64,000 nucleotides of DNA, from NCBI RefSeq assembly GCF_000337575.1, contig NZ_AOIM01000013.1, forward strand, positions 1 to 64,000, given 5' to 3'. The translations under genes and the position numbers were made by a program. This DNA is from Natrialba hulunbeirensis JCM 10989. Its GTDB lineage: Archaea; Halobacteriota; Halobacteria; Halobacteriales; Natrialbaceae. Below the pieces are notes generated by a model. That model saw nothing but the letters and a program-made list of their open reading frames with translations, was not told the origin of the DNA and did not search any database. How positions within the stretch are numbered: position 1 is the stretch's first letter; the number at the start of each line of letters is the position of its first letter. Below are positions 19,238-27,520 of this stretch, piece by piece.

Positions 19238-20359
19238 TTACCCAGCGGTCTCGTCCGGACGGAACACGAGAATATTCTGGTGGACCATCGAGGGGACGAA
19301 CGAGAACGGATAGCCGTAGACGTGGAGGTCTTTCGTTGGGTCGTACCAGACCAGACTAGCCGCGAGGGTGACAGGCGCGGTTGATTCAATCGCTCGTGCG
19401 AGGTCGGCCGAGAGGAACTTGTAGGACTGGTCGCGGTACATGTCGCCGATGAAGACGACGATGTGGCCGTCGGGGGCGACGGCGTCGGTGAAGCGGTCGA
19501 ATTTAGTGGCCATGTCGGTGAGCCAGTCGTCTTTCGTCGTGGTTTCGACTGCGTCTCCTGCAGTCTCAGCCGTGTCTCCTGTCGGTCCGGCTGCGTCTCC
19601 AGTGGTATCCCTGTCGTCCGCTGTCTCAGTCCCGGTAGCTCCCGCTTCGTCCGCGTCGAACGACCCCAACTTGCTCTCTCGAGTCTCGTGGACATTCCGC
19701 GTCTGCTCGAGTTCGTCCATATGCCAGTAGGGGACGTCGGTCAACAGGAGGTCAACGCTGTCGTCGTCGACCTCCTCGATCAGGTCCGCACAGTCACCGT
19801 GGCGCATCTCCTGTGTGGCGAGTTCGGGTTCCCCACGGGCGCGTCGCTCCTCGTTTTCGCACTCGAGTACCTCGGCGTAGATGTCGGTCCAGCGCTCGGT
19901 ACGCTCGAAGCCGATCGCGTCCCTGAGTCCGGTTCCCTCGTGTTCACAGAAGCTCGCACCGAGGAGGGTGCCGCCGACGCCGGCGAACGGGTCGAGCACG
20001 GTATCGCCGGCCTTGCTGAACCGGCCGATAAGTTCCGCACAGAGCCGAGGCGGCTTTTGGCCGCCGTGCTCGCTGCGCAGGTCGTGCTGGACGGCCGGCG
20101 GGTAGCCCTCCGCGATCACCGATTTGGTCGCGTACTTCCACTCCTTGCCAGTGAGGTCGTTGACTCGATTTCGCTCGTCGTAGATGCCTCGTCCCTCGAC
20201 GTAGTGCTGATGCTCAGCGAGGTCGTCGGTGTCGATGACCTCGCCGTCTTCGACCGGCAGGGACTCGTCACGAGCGCGTTCGGCGTCGAACGTGCCGTCG
20301 TCGTCGGTCAAGAGTCGGCTCTGTCGGTGTCTCCCCGGCCCGTCACCCTCGTCTGCCAT
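19238..20359 (-). CDS. Orphan DNA N4/N6 methyltransferase
   Basis: A 373-residue SAM-dependent DNA methyltransferase of the N6-adenine/N4-cytosine class. SAM-binding motif I is DPFAGVGGTLLGA near residue 120, just after the motif X-like helix LCAELIGRFSKAG. Catalytic motif IV is TDVPYW near residue 204, a DVPYW variant of the usual DPPYW. A Thr/Ala/Asp/Gly-rich insert of about 45 residues follows before the C-terminal alpha/beta part (HIVVFIGDMYRD). No restriction enzyme or specificity subunit is adjacent, so it is solitary. It could be the conserved haloarchaeal CTAG methylase (Zim), but the sequence alone does not settle that. Confidence 0.8.
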   Translation of the reverse strand: MADEGDGPGRHRQSRLLTDDDGTFDAERARDESLPVEDGEVIDTDDLAEHQHYVEGRGIYDERNRVNDLTGKEWKYATKSVIAEGYPPAVQHDLRSEHGGQKPPRLCAELIGRFSKAGDTVLDPFAGVGGTLLGASFCEHEGTGLRDAIGFERTERWTDIYAEVLECENEERRARGEPELATQEMRHGDCADLIEEVDDDSVDLLLTDVPYWHMDELEQTRNVHETRESKLGSFDADEAGATGTETADDRDTTGDAAGPTGDTAETAGDAVETTTKDDWLTDMATKFDRFTDAVAPDGHIVVFIGDMYRDQSYKFLSADLARAIESTAPVTLAASLVWYDPTKDLHVYGYPFSFVPSMVHQNILVFRPDETAG

Positions 20360-20457
20360 TGTATCCCGGAGTGAACGCCCAGTCTACTTAAATGTCGAAC
20401 ACTGGCCTTTCGATCGCAGCCACCAGCTATCGCTGTCGACTTGTCGTCTACAGAGTC

Positions 20458-20706
20458 GTGACTGGACCGATCGATACCCGCGCACTCGGACTCGCGTCCG
20501 GTATTTTCTGGGCACTGCTCATTGCCCTTCTCGAACTGACGGCTGACACCCAGTATGGCGAGCGGTGGCGGCTGCTCTTCGAGGATATCTATCCGGGATA
20601 CGACCGAACGCCCGGCGACCTCCTCTGGGGGACGGCGCTGGCGTTCGTGGATGGGTTCAGTGCCGCATTCGCGTTTGGCTGGCTGTACAACCGTCTCGCG
20701 GAGTGA
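20458..20706 (+). CDS. Small holin-like membrane protein
   Basis: About 82 residues with helices at ALGLASGIFWALLIALLELTA and LLWGTALAFVDGFSAAFAFGWLYNRL. It resembles a haloarchaeal family often labelled 'bacteriophage holin', though no phage genes are near and a lysis role is not shown. The GTG at 20,458 gives the family-like N-terminus IDTRALGLASG; the ATG at 20,392 would add 22 residues but sits inside a TATA-like stretch (ACTTAAATG). Confidence 0.6.
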   Translation: MTGPIDTRALGLASGIFWALLIALLELTADTQYGERWRLLFEDIYPGYDRTPGDLLWGTALAFVDGFSAAFAFGWLYNRLAE

Positions 20707-20763
20707 GCCGCGAGTCGTAAGTCGCGAGCCACGGACCACGGATCGCGGGCCGCGGGTCGCGGA

Positions 20764-21039
20764 TTAGCTCGTGTAGGAGCTTTCGCCGACGATTTCGATG
20801 AATTCGCCGCGTCCAGTAGCCGCTTCCTCGTCGAACTCGGTCACGCGAACGCGAACGCGTTTTTCGACTGTCGCCTGTCCCGCGCCCTCGACGAGCAGGT
20901 GTGTATCCCCGATGTAGACGTGTCCGTTTCCGTCACTGTTCGCCTCCGCGACGAAGACGTCGAGTTCGTCGCCCACCGTGAGCGACGGCGTCGTATCGCG
21001 GAACTGCCATCCTTTGAGGTACTTCGTGAAGATGCTCAT
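20764..21039 (-). CDS. TRAM domain-containing protein
   Basis: A 91-residue protein whose central part (VGDELDVFVAEANSDGNGHVYIGDTHLLVEGAG and VRVRVTEFDEEAATGRGEFIEIV) fits a TRAM OB-fold, a small beta-barrel that binds RNA in many archaeal proteins. Its ATG overlaps the stop codon of the broken antiporter gene by 4 bp (ATGA), so it was once translated as the second gene of that unit and may now lack its native promoter. Confidence 0.75.
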   Translation of the reverse strand: MSIFTKYLKGWQFRDTTPSLTVGDELDVFVAEANSDGNGHVYIGDTHLLVEGAGQATVEKRVRVRVTEFDEEAATGRGEFIEIVGESSYTS

Positions 21040-21641
21040 ATGCGTGCCACCTCCTCACTCTCGCGGTCGATTACGTACTCACGGCCGAAGCCGGTGAGCG
21101 CTGCGATGACAAAGACTGCCACCAGGAGCCAGCCCTGGAAGACGAACGGAACAACGTCGATCGGCGTCACCAGCATCCCGGTGTCGAACCAATCGTAACT
21201 GTCCGGGAGATCCTGCATCGCGGTATACCCCGCGAGTACGCCGCCGGACCACGGGAAGATATACCCAAGCGCCGCCGTCTGGGCGTCCAGAATGTTCGCC
21301 CGCCGGTAGCCGTTCAGATTGAACCGCTCGCCGATTTTCGAGATGTACGGTCCGATCGCGACCTCCGCGGCCGTATTGATCGTGATGACCGCATTGATCA
21401 GCGCTGCCGAGCCGACCATCGTGAGTTCGGCGTTGCGAACGTTCGTTGCCAGATTCTCGATCGACCAGTCCAGAATCGCCTGGAAGGCACCGCCGCGAAT
21501 CATAATCTGGGCCGCCGCGATGATCAGCAAGACGAGAATCGCCAGCTCGAAGAAGCCCGACGCCCCCTCGATGAGGCTCCCGCCGACGCTGACCGCGTCG
21601 GGATCGTCGTCGAAGATCGCTCCTAAGAGGATTATCCAAAA
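21036..21641 (-). pseudogene. NhaC-type antiporter, N-terminal part lost
   Basis: The frame encodes the C-terminal ~200 residues of an NhaC-like antiporter (LINAVITINTAAEVAIGPYISKIGERFNLNGYRR, YIFPWSGGVLAGY, then a last helix and the tail REYVIDRESEEVARI). The intact NhaC at 8,106-9,800 is 564 residues, so well over half is missing. Homology-like sequence stops near 21,641 and the frame runs on into AT-rich, unrelated DNA. A TTG at 21,530 could serve as a start, but the product would lack most of the transport path. Confidence 0.75.
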
Positions 21642-23030
21642 AGGAGAACAGGGTTCGCGCCGAGCAATAGGCCTGCAGAGACAGGGTGGTGAACCTAGTC
21701 ATTACACACGTAATGATATCCTGTTTATAATATTTTATTGGGAGGTATAGAACAAATGTGTACAAGGGGAAAGGATTATGCTACTAAGTTAAACTACGGC
21801 ATCCCTGGCTGGCAACCCTCATTATCCCACCTCAGATAATCGTCGTGTCCGCGTATCCCAGAACTAATACCGTCTCGCCACTGGAATGATGCTTCATGGT
21901 GAAGCAGTTGCTCATCACACTTTGGAGAGATGTCATAGTAGTTTCTACTACCAACATTAAAGACTTGAGAAGCGCTACCTCCACTGTTCCATTCCCACTC
22001 CCAATCAGCTTTTTCTGTTGTAGATGTACTTTTAAACGATACATCCGGTTGGTCATAATCCCAAGAAATAGATGCGGCATTATAGCTAAGACTAGCTGAA
22101 GTGCTCCAACTTCCGCTCCTTTCACCTGATGGACTATGCTCAGCATGTGTCTGATCCCCGTCACCAACTGAATTATCACTCCAATCAATAGTATCCCATG
22201 CTCTATAATTAACGAAATCCCAATCATCATCTGAGCATTGATTTATACCTGGATAAGTACTCAAGGTCACATGAGCGCCAAACTGTTTTGAAGAAATATC
22301 TTCATGTTCCCAAAGTTTAAGTTCAGATGTGTATTTTCCAAAGGGACAGTCTCCGTTTTCAACTACACTTTGGTCAACTAATCTGTGCCAATCTTCATCA
22401 ACACAAACTCCACCTTCACATGACTCTATCGTCACATCGTTTGCAGAACGCTGTAATCTATCTAAGTATTCTTCAGCACCTCTATGCCGGTCTATTACGT
22501 TTGCATTTGCATTTGCGTCTGACTCGTTGCGAGGTGCCGCACCAATCCATGAACGAGCGTTTCCTTGTTCAGTAATATAGTACAAGTATGAAACAATATT
22601 CGTTTCATCATCGAATTCGGGAATATTATTAACAATTCCCCTATCCAAGTCCCTATCTTCCATATATCTATTCTTTACTGTTCTTTGGATATTCATGATC
22701 TCTTCTTTAGTTATAGGATTATCATGATTCCGTTTCCTAATAATGAATTCTCCGTCTTTTTCTTTCTCCGCTGAAACAGCGCTCGGGGCAATTGCGGTAC
22801 CCATAGCAACACTAGTGGCTGCAAGAAATTGTCGTCGGTTGGGCTGAATAGTTCGCTTTCTATCATCTGCATTTTTTGCTCCGCTTCTTTTTTCATTTCC
22901 ATGAGTCATTTCCATCAACAATAGAGTCTGTGATGCCTACCAATATAAATTTATTCATACGAACATTTACATACTAATATGTGGGTGAAAACCATCATCT
23001 CTCTATCAGTACTATTGTTATCAAATTTGC
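21642..23030. other. AT-rich inserted island between two broken transporter genes
   Basis: Base composition drops sharply between about 21,640 and 23,030 compared with the GC-rich DNA on both sides, and codon choice becomes A/T-ending. The island holds one gene on the minus strand. Just inside its left side is a hairpin with 7-bp arms, TCATTAC at 21,699-21,705 and GTAATGA at 21,710-21,716, which may be a terminator or an element end. The genes on both sides are cut at the island. No transposase or integrase is present. Confidence 0.75.
21794..22915 (-). CDS. Tat-exported protein of unknown function, AT-rich
   Basis: A 373-residue protein with a twin-arginine signal (NRRQFLAATSVAMGTAIAPSAVSA, residues about 26-50), so it is folded before export. 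The mature part has an Asn/Asp-rich helical segment, six cysteines (CEGGVC, CPFG, QCSDD, KCDEQ, GCQPG) and an aromatic, Ser/Thr-rich beta region (SASLSYNAASISWDYDQPDVSF ... ADWEWEWN). The even cysteine count suggests disulfide bonding outside the cell. Start options are TTG 22,921, ATG 22,915 and ATG 22,909. Base composition is quite unlike its neighbours, pointing to recent transfer. I do not recognise the family; a secreted toxin/halocin-like or surface role is only a guess. Confidence 0.75.
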   Translation of the reverse strand: MEMTHGNEKRSGAKNADDRKRTIQPNRRQFLAATSVAMGTAIAPSAVSAEKEKDGEFIIRKRNHDNPITKEEIMNIQRTVKNRYMEDRDLDRGIVNNIPEFDDETNIVSYLYYITEQGNARSWIGAAPRNESDANANANVIDRHRGAEEYLDRLQRSANDVTIESCEGGVCVDEDWHRLVDQSVVENGDCPFGKYTSELKLWEHEDISSKQFGAHVTLSTYPGINQCSDDDWDFVNYRAWDTIDWSDNSVGDGDQTHAEHSPSGERSGSWSTSASLSYNAASISWDYDQPDVSFKSTSTTEKADWEWEWNSGGSASQVFNVGSRNYYDISPKCDEQLLHHEASFQWRDGISSGIRGHDDYLRWDNEGCQPGMP

Positions 23031-23287
23031 TATTTGGTGATACCGACATAGCCGCGGGAAACGTCGTCGGCTCGAACGTGTTCAACCTCCTCGCGGTGCT
23101 CGGCCTCGCCGCATCCATCCGCCCCCTCGCCGTCGACCCTGCCGTCCTTCCCGGACTGGCGTGGCTGCTAGCCGTGACCGCCATTGCGACCATCTTACTG
23201 GCGACCGGTCGGCGAGTGACTCGCCTCGAAGGCCTGATCCTCCTTGCACTCGGGATGAGCTACTGGCTCGGCAACGTGTTCGTCTGA
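23030..23287 (+). pseudogene. Na+/Ca2+ exchanger (CaCA family), C-terminal fragment
   Basis: About 85 residues remain of a sodium/calcium antiporter. The alpha-2 repeat motif is clear: DIAAGNVVGSNVFNLLAVLGLAASIRPL, followed by two last helices (WLLAVTAIATILLATG and LILLALGMSYWLGNVFV). Full-length relatives are roughly 300-350 residues, so the first three quarters are gone. An ATG at 22,979 in AT-rich DNA opens the frame but encodes an unrelated leader. Confidence 0.75.
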
Positions 23288-23309
23288 CTATGCACCGACC
23301 CAACAGTCT

Positions 23310-23430
23310 GAAACAACAGTTCGGGTGCCGGGTCCGGGATACAGGACGCGGAACGTGGGGTCCAAGACGCAGAACATGGAGACGGAACGCAGAATAGGGG
23401 GTATAAGAGGCAGAACACGGATACGGAACG
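23310..23430. repeat. Degenerate short tandem repeats
   Basis: The gap before the GST-like gene contains repeated, imperfect units of about 10-20 bp sharing the core (A)GACGC(A/G)GAAC or ACGGAACGC (for example near 23,342, 23,363, 23,381, 23,410 and 23,423). The units are too irregular for CRISPR and no protein is encoded. They look like slippage-derived filler. Confidence 0.5.
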
Positions 23431-23501
23431 CGAGCGACACACAGCAGACAGCGATTCGGGCGGTAACGAGTCTCTTTACGTCTTGATCCGTTACAGACCG
23501 T

Positions 23502-24506
23502 ATGAACATGCTCGTCGACGGCGAGTGGCGAACGGATGCACACGAACTAACCGGCGACGACGGCTCGTTCGATCGGCAGGAGACCACGTTTCGCGACTGG
23601 GTACAGGACGATCCCGATGCCCGATTCCAGCCCGAATCGGACCGCTACCACCTCTACGTCTCCTACGCGTGTCCGTGGGCGCACCGGACGCTCGTCACGC
23701 GCGCGCTGAAGGGACTCGAGGACGCCATCTCGGTGTCGGTCGTCGACCCCTACCGCGGCGAAGATGGGTGGCAGTTTACACCCGGGAAAGAAGGCTGTAC
23801 GCACGATCACGTTCACGGCGTCGACTACTTGCGCGAGTTGTACGTGCAGGCCGATCCGGACGTGACCTGTCGCGTGACGGTGCCGGTCCTCTGGGACACC
23901 GAGGAAGACACCATCGTCAACAACGAATCGGAAGAGATCATGCGGATGCTCGACACCGAGTTCGACGAGTTCGCGGATCACACTGTGGACCTCTATCCAG
24001 ACGGAGATCAGGCGGAGGTCGACCGGATCATCGACGACATCTACGAACCGATCAACAACGGCGTCTACCGGGCTGGCTTCGCGACCGAACAGGGCCCCTA
24101 CGACGAGGCTGTCGATGAACTCTTCGGTGCGCTCACCCACTGGGACGACGTGCTCGCAGACCAGCGCTATCTCGCCGGTGACCGCCTAACCGAGGCCGAT
24201 ATCGCGATGTTCACGACGCTGGTTCGTTTCGATAACGTCTACCACACCCACTTCATGTGTAACGTCCAGTACATCCGCGAGTTCGACAATCTGTGGCCGT
24301 ACCTCCGGGATCTCTATCAGACGCCAGGTGTTGGCGAAACGGTGGACATGGACCACATCACGGAACACTACTACACGACCCATCCGGACGTGAACCCACA
24401 CCGGATCATCGCCCGCGGACCCGACCTCTACTTCGGAGCGCCACACGACCGGGACGAACTGGCCGGCGAGCCACCGGCTGCGCTCGTCTCGTCTGCAAAG
24501 CGGTAA
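23502..24506 (+). CDS. Glutathionyl-hydroquinone reductase-like GST family protein
   Basis: A 334-residue protein of the Xi-class GST family (YqjG/PcpF-like), enzymes that reduce S-thiol-hydroquinones. The catalytic cysteine is in YVSYACPWAHRTLV near residue 55. Family motifs VPVLWDTEEDTIVNNESEEIMRML and YRAGFATEQGPYDEAVDELF are present, with the all-helical C-terminal domain (DRLTEADIAMFTTLVRFD) complete. Because haloarchaea contain gamma-glutamylcysteine rather than glutathione, the natural thiol is probably that compound. Confidence 0.9.
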   Translation: MNMLVDGEWRTDAHELTGDDGSFDRQETTFRDWVQDDPDARFQPESDRYHLYVSYACPWAHRTLVTRALKGLEDAISVSVVDPYRGEDGWQFTPGKEGCTHDHVHGVDYLRELYVQADPDVTCRVTVPVLWDTEEDTIVNNESEEIMRMLDTEFDEFADHTVDLYPDGDQAEVDRIIDDIYEPINNGVYRAGFATEQGPYDEAVDELFGALTHWDDVLADQRYLAGDRLTEADIAMFTTLVRFDNVYHTHFMCNVQYIREFDNLWPYLRDLYQTPGVGETVDMDHITEHYYTTHPDVNPHRIIARGPDLYFGAPHDRDELAGEPPAALVSSAKR

Positions 24507-24549
24507 GTTTGGGAAAAAGACCCGAGACCCGAGACCCAATCCGTCGCGA

Positions 24550-24795
24550 TCAGGCGCCGTTCGGCGAGTTGGGCTTCCGGTCTCGCTCTCGGTTCGCCGT
24601 CTCGGTTCGCCACCGTTCGTAACTCGACTCCGGCGGGTCCTCGGCGACGAAGGCGCGCCAGAGGAGCCAGACGACCGCGATGACGGGGAGCGCCGGCAAC
24701 AGCAACAGGGCGATTGCCACCGCCATCACGTAGCCGAACGCCGACATCTGTAGATTCGGCACGTAGCCCGTCGACTCGGACACTTTCGTGGACAT
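24550..24795 (-). CDS. Small membrane protein, conserved haloarchaeal type
   Basis: An 81-residue protein starting STKVSESTGYVPNLQMSAFGYV, with one or two helices (FGYVMAVAIALLLLPALPVIAVVWLLW) and an Arg/Glu/Pro-rich cytoplasmic tail. The ATG at 24,795 matches the likely family start; longer in-frame extensions lie in gap DNA. Function unknown. Confidence 0.65.
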   Translation of the reverse strand: MSTKVSESTGYVPNLQMSAFGYVMAVAIALLLLPALPVIAVVWLLWRAFVAEDPPESSYERWRTETANRERDRKPNSPNGA

Positions 24796-24906
24796 ACGGC
24801 CTAGTAGAAACGTTCCGATATTCGGTCTTTCGATCCCAGCGACGACTCGACGGACTCCTGAACCGCGTTCTGAAAGTGCGAGCATCGGCTCCATTCGTGT
24901 AGCGCC

Positions 24907-25362
24907 TCACCGCGGAGATACCGACTGTCCTCGCTGTTGCTGCCAGTATCGGCCAGCACGAACGAGCGCCTCAGCCAGCACGACTCCCGCGAGGACCACC
25001 CCACAGATCAGGGTGAACGCCACGATGACGATCACACCGCTTCCCTCGCCGGCCCCCACCCACCTGAGATACGTCGCCAACACGGCAAGAAACAGCGTCA
25101 GCGTTCCCAGCAAGACGGTGATCGGCGTCACACCGCGCATCTCGGCCGTTTGCAAGCGGTGTAACACCACGAGGCCAAGCGAGCCGGCGGCGACGAGTTC
25201 GACCGAAACGGGAACGGGGACGGGGACGGGGACGGAGCCAGCGCTCAGCCACACCGGATACGGTCGCGGAATATCCGTAAACACCACGGCTGCAACACCC
25301 AGCACGAGCACGGCGAGTCCGTAGTCTACGAATCGCGCCAGCGACCCGTCAATCTCCCCCAT
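24907..25362 (-). CDS. Hypothetical four-helix membrane protein with VP repeat
   Basis: A 151-residue membrane protein (MGEIDGSLARFVDYGLAVLVLGVAAVVF...) with four predicted helices. Between helices 1 and 2 it contains PVPVPVPV, encoded by a run of six-base repeats at 25,210-25,236 that also forms a G-quadruplex-type motif on the opposite strand. The ATG at 25,362 was preferred because the upstream extension is not hydrophobic. Function unknown. Confidence 0.6.
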   Translation of the reverse strand: MGEIDGSLARFVDYGLAVLVLGVAAVVFTDIPRPYPVWLSAGSVPVPVPVPVSVELVAAGSLGLVVLHRLQTAEMRGVTPITVLLGTLTLFLAVLATYLRWVGAGEGSGVIVIVAFTLICGVVLAGVVLAEALVRAGRYWQQQRGQSVSPR

Positions 25363-25464
25363 TCGTATCGATTCTGATCTTTCACGTATTCCTATAAAAA
25401 CGTACGTGTGACATCCCGTCCGCACAGAATCCGACACGCTACAATCAGGGTCTGCGAACGGGGA

Positions 25465-26235
25465 CTACTCGAGTACCCGCGCCGAATCGTCCTGGGGCTG
25501 GTACTCGAGTCCGAGCATGGTTTCGGTGAGCGAGAGGAAGCGTGCTGCGTTGTTCGAGATGCCGTGGGCGGTAAACGGTGTGTGCGGGAGCGAACTCGTC
25601 ACGGCGGCCTCCATGAGTCGCTGGCAGTCGTCGGGACTGAGCCACATCGCGCGGGCGTAGCGTTCGCCGGCGCCGTCGCGGTCTGCGATTTCGGCGTCCA
25701 GTTCCTCGTTCGAGAGGAGCCAGCCGATCCGGAGGTTGATCACGTCCAGTCCGTGTCGGTTGGCGTAGTAAGAGCCCAGCGCCTCGCCGAAGACCTTGGT
25801 GACGCCGTAGTAGGTGTCCGGATCCATCGAATCGTCCGGACGGACGGCGGTCGGCGTGCCGACGGTCGACTCCGGACGGGTAGGTGAGACGGTGTTTCCC
25901 ATGTTGACCGCGTGGTTCGAACTCGCGAAGACGACGCGCTGGAGGTCGTGCTCGAGCGCGGCCGCGTAGACGTTGTAGACGCCCTCGATGTTCGGTTCCT
26001 GTACTGCATCCCACTCGGCGCGCGGATCGGGGTTGGCCGCGAGGTGGATGACGATGTCCTGTCCGTCGAGCGCGTCCATGACCGCCTCGCGATCGCCGAT
26101 CTCGATCGGGGTCGTCTCGAGGTCTTCGGTTTCGCTGTGCGAGAAGAGGGTGAGCGCTTCCTCGCGGTCCTCGAACGCCTCGATAGTCTCCCTGCCGACC
26201 CGACCGGATGCGCCGGTGATCGCAACGTTCGTCAT
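25465..26235 (-). CDS. NAD-dependent epimerase/dehydratase family protein (Azf-like)
   Basis: A 256-residue extended short-chain dehydrogenase. The cofactor motif is TGASGRVG near residues 7-14, and the active-site YxxxK is YYGVTK near residue 145, with FASSNHAV upstream. SSNHAV, INLRIGWL, RAMWLSPDDC and the ending LEYQPQDDSA resemble haloarchaeal Azf (NAD-dependent glucose-6-phosphate dehydrogenase) and uronate dehydrogenases. It may be Azf or a paralogue. It lies tail-to-tail with a small membrane protein gene and head-to-head with an SRPBCC gene. Confidence 0.82.
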   Translation of the reverse strand: MTNVAITGASGRVGRETIEAFEDREEALTLFSHSETEDLETTPIEIGDREAVMDALDGQDIVIHLAANPDPRAEWDAVQEPNIEGVYNVYAAALEHDLQRVVFASSNHAVNMGNTVSPTRPESTVGTPTAVRPDDSMDPDTYYGVTKVFGEALGSYYANRHGLDVINLRIGWLLSNEELDAEIADRDGAGERYARAMWLSPDDCQRLMEAAVTSSLPHTPFTAHGISNNAARFLSLTETMLGLEYQPQDDSARVLE

Positions 26236-26322
26236 AGGAGGAAGTCACCGACCGCGGGGAAATAGCTCGGGCCAGCGCGTTCCGGTGGCCACCGGTCGAG
26301 GACGGTTCGTTGGTTCGACTGA

Positions 26323-26373
26323 CCGCAACGCAACTACCGCTAACGCGACTACCGCTGACGCAACTAACCGCTA
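26323..26373. repeat. Three tandem 15-bp repeats
   Basis: The unit ACGCAACTACCGCTA is repeated about three times with small changes (ACGCGACTACCGCTG, ACGCAACTAACCGCTA) in the gap between the divergent Azf-like and SRPBCC genes. The spacing places it where both promoters should lie, so it could be a binding array or simple slippage. Confidence 0.6.
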
Positions 26374-26406
26374 CGGCCATACACGTTCACCACGTTATCA
26401 GTACAC

Positions 26407-26853
26407 ATGAAACAGATCGAGGTCTTCGAAGAAATCGACGCCCCACCCGATGTCGTCTGGGACGTGCTACTCGAGTTCGAGCGCTATCCGGAGTGGAATC
26501 CGTTCGTGCAGTCGATCGAGGGGACACCGGTGGAGGGAGAGCAGTTGCGGGTCCGAATCCAGCCACCGGGCGGGCGAGGAATGACGTTCAAACCGGCGAT
26601 CGTCGCACTCGAAGAGGGGCGGCGACTGGCCTGGTTCGGTCGGCTGGTCGTCCCCTTCGCGTTCGACGGCTACCACGAGTTCCGAGTAGAGCCGATTGAC
26701 AGAGCCCAGCGGACGCGGTTCCTGCAGCGAGAGACGTTCCGCGGCGCGCTCGTCCCGGTGCTCGCCAATCAGGACCGACTCGAGCGCGGCTTTCGGTCGA
26801 TGAACGAGGCGATCAAGGAGCGTGCCGAGGCGCGGGTTGCGGCGTCGAGCTGA
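26407..26853 (+). CDS. SRPBCC family protein
   Basis: A 148-residue protein of the START/Bet v1-like SRPBCC superfamily, with a deep hydrophobic ligand pocket. Typical features are the N-terminal EEIDAPPDVVWDVLLEFERYPEWNPFVQSIEG and the later GRRLAWFGRLVVPFAFDGYHEFRVEP. The C-terminal helix contains RLERGFRSMNEAIKERAE. The ligand is not predictable from sequence. Confidence 0.85.
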   Translation: MKQIEVFEEIDAPPDVVWDVLLEFERYPEWNPFVQSIEGTPVEGEQLRVRIQPPGGRGMTFKPAIVALEEGRRLAWFGRLVVPFAFDGYHEFRVEPIDRAQRTRFLQRETFRGALVPVLANQDRLERGFRSMNEAIKERAEARVAASS

Positions 26854-26857
26854 ATCG

Positions 26858-27520
26858 TTATTGTTGTGAAAGCGCTCGCAGCGACTCGATTTCGAACGTC
26901 GGCCGAGCGGGACCGTCGAAGGTGTACCCCTCGCGATGCTCCCGCCGAATAAAGGCCACGTCGATTCCGAGCGCATCCGCGGCGGCAACGTCGACGTAGC
27001 TGTCACCCACGTAGAGCGGCTCCGTCGCGTCCAGTTCGTCGATCGCTTGCTCGAGATAGTACGGCCGCGGCTTCTTGCGGTTGATCCCCTCGAGTGTCGG
27101 TTCTCGTCCGTACCAGACCTCGAACGGTGGGAGATCCAGTTCATCCAGAATGTTCCCGATCGTCTCGTGCTGGTTGTTGCTCACGATCGCCGTCGGCTGG
27201 GGAAGGGACTCGAGTGCGGCCGTGTCGTCGTAGCACTGTTTGCGGCCGGCGGTGAGTTCTGCGCGCTGGGCGGCGATGGCGGCTTCTTCGCGGGCAGTCC
27301 AGAGCGTCTGGGGCTCGACGCCGTGCTCGGCTGCGGTGGTCCGGAGCGAGTCGACGTCCGGGCTGAGGAGGGTTTCGATGGCTGCCTGGGGCGGGTTCGA
27401 GACGCCGACGGTCGCGAACGCCTCGGTCATGGCCTCGAGGAGGACATCTCGGTCCGTCGGGGTGGTCAACACGCCGTCGTTGTCGAAGAGAATCGCGTCG
27501 TACGAGCTGTCCATCTCCAT
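26858..27520 (-). CDS. HAD family hydrolase
   Basis: A 220-residue haloacid dehalogenase-like phosphatase of subfamily IA. Motif I is DAILFDNDGVLT near residue 9 (DxDGVL, with the nucleophile Asp). The motif II-like IVSNN follows near 115, motif III is KKPRPYYLEQAIDEL, and motif IV is YVGDSYVDVAAADALGI. The cap domain lies between motifs I and II. The substrate is probably a small phosphorylated metabolite such as phosphoglycolate. It ends only a few bases from the SRPBCC gene, tail to tail. Confidence 0.87.
   Translation of the reverse strand: MEMDSSYDAILFDNDGVLTTPTDRDVLLEAMTEAFATVGVSNPPQAAIETLLSPDVDSLRTTAAEHGVEPQTLWTAREEAAIAAQRAELTAGRKQCYDDTAALESLPQPTAIVSNNQHETIGNILDELDLPPFEVWYGREPTLEGINRKKPRPYYLEQAIDELDATEPLYVGDSYVDVAAADALGIDVAFIRREHREGYTFDGPARPTFEIESLRALSQQ

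Noticed and set aside
19238-20706. Restriction-modification or phage-defence cluster
   Set aside because: The methyltransferase stands alone; the next gene is a holin-like membrane protein with no nuclease or helicase nearby.
23310-23430. CRISPR array
   Set aside because: Units are short, irregular in length and adjacent, with no constant repeat and no spacers; no cas genes in the window.
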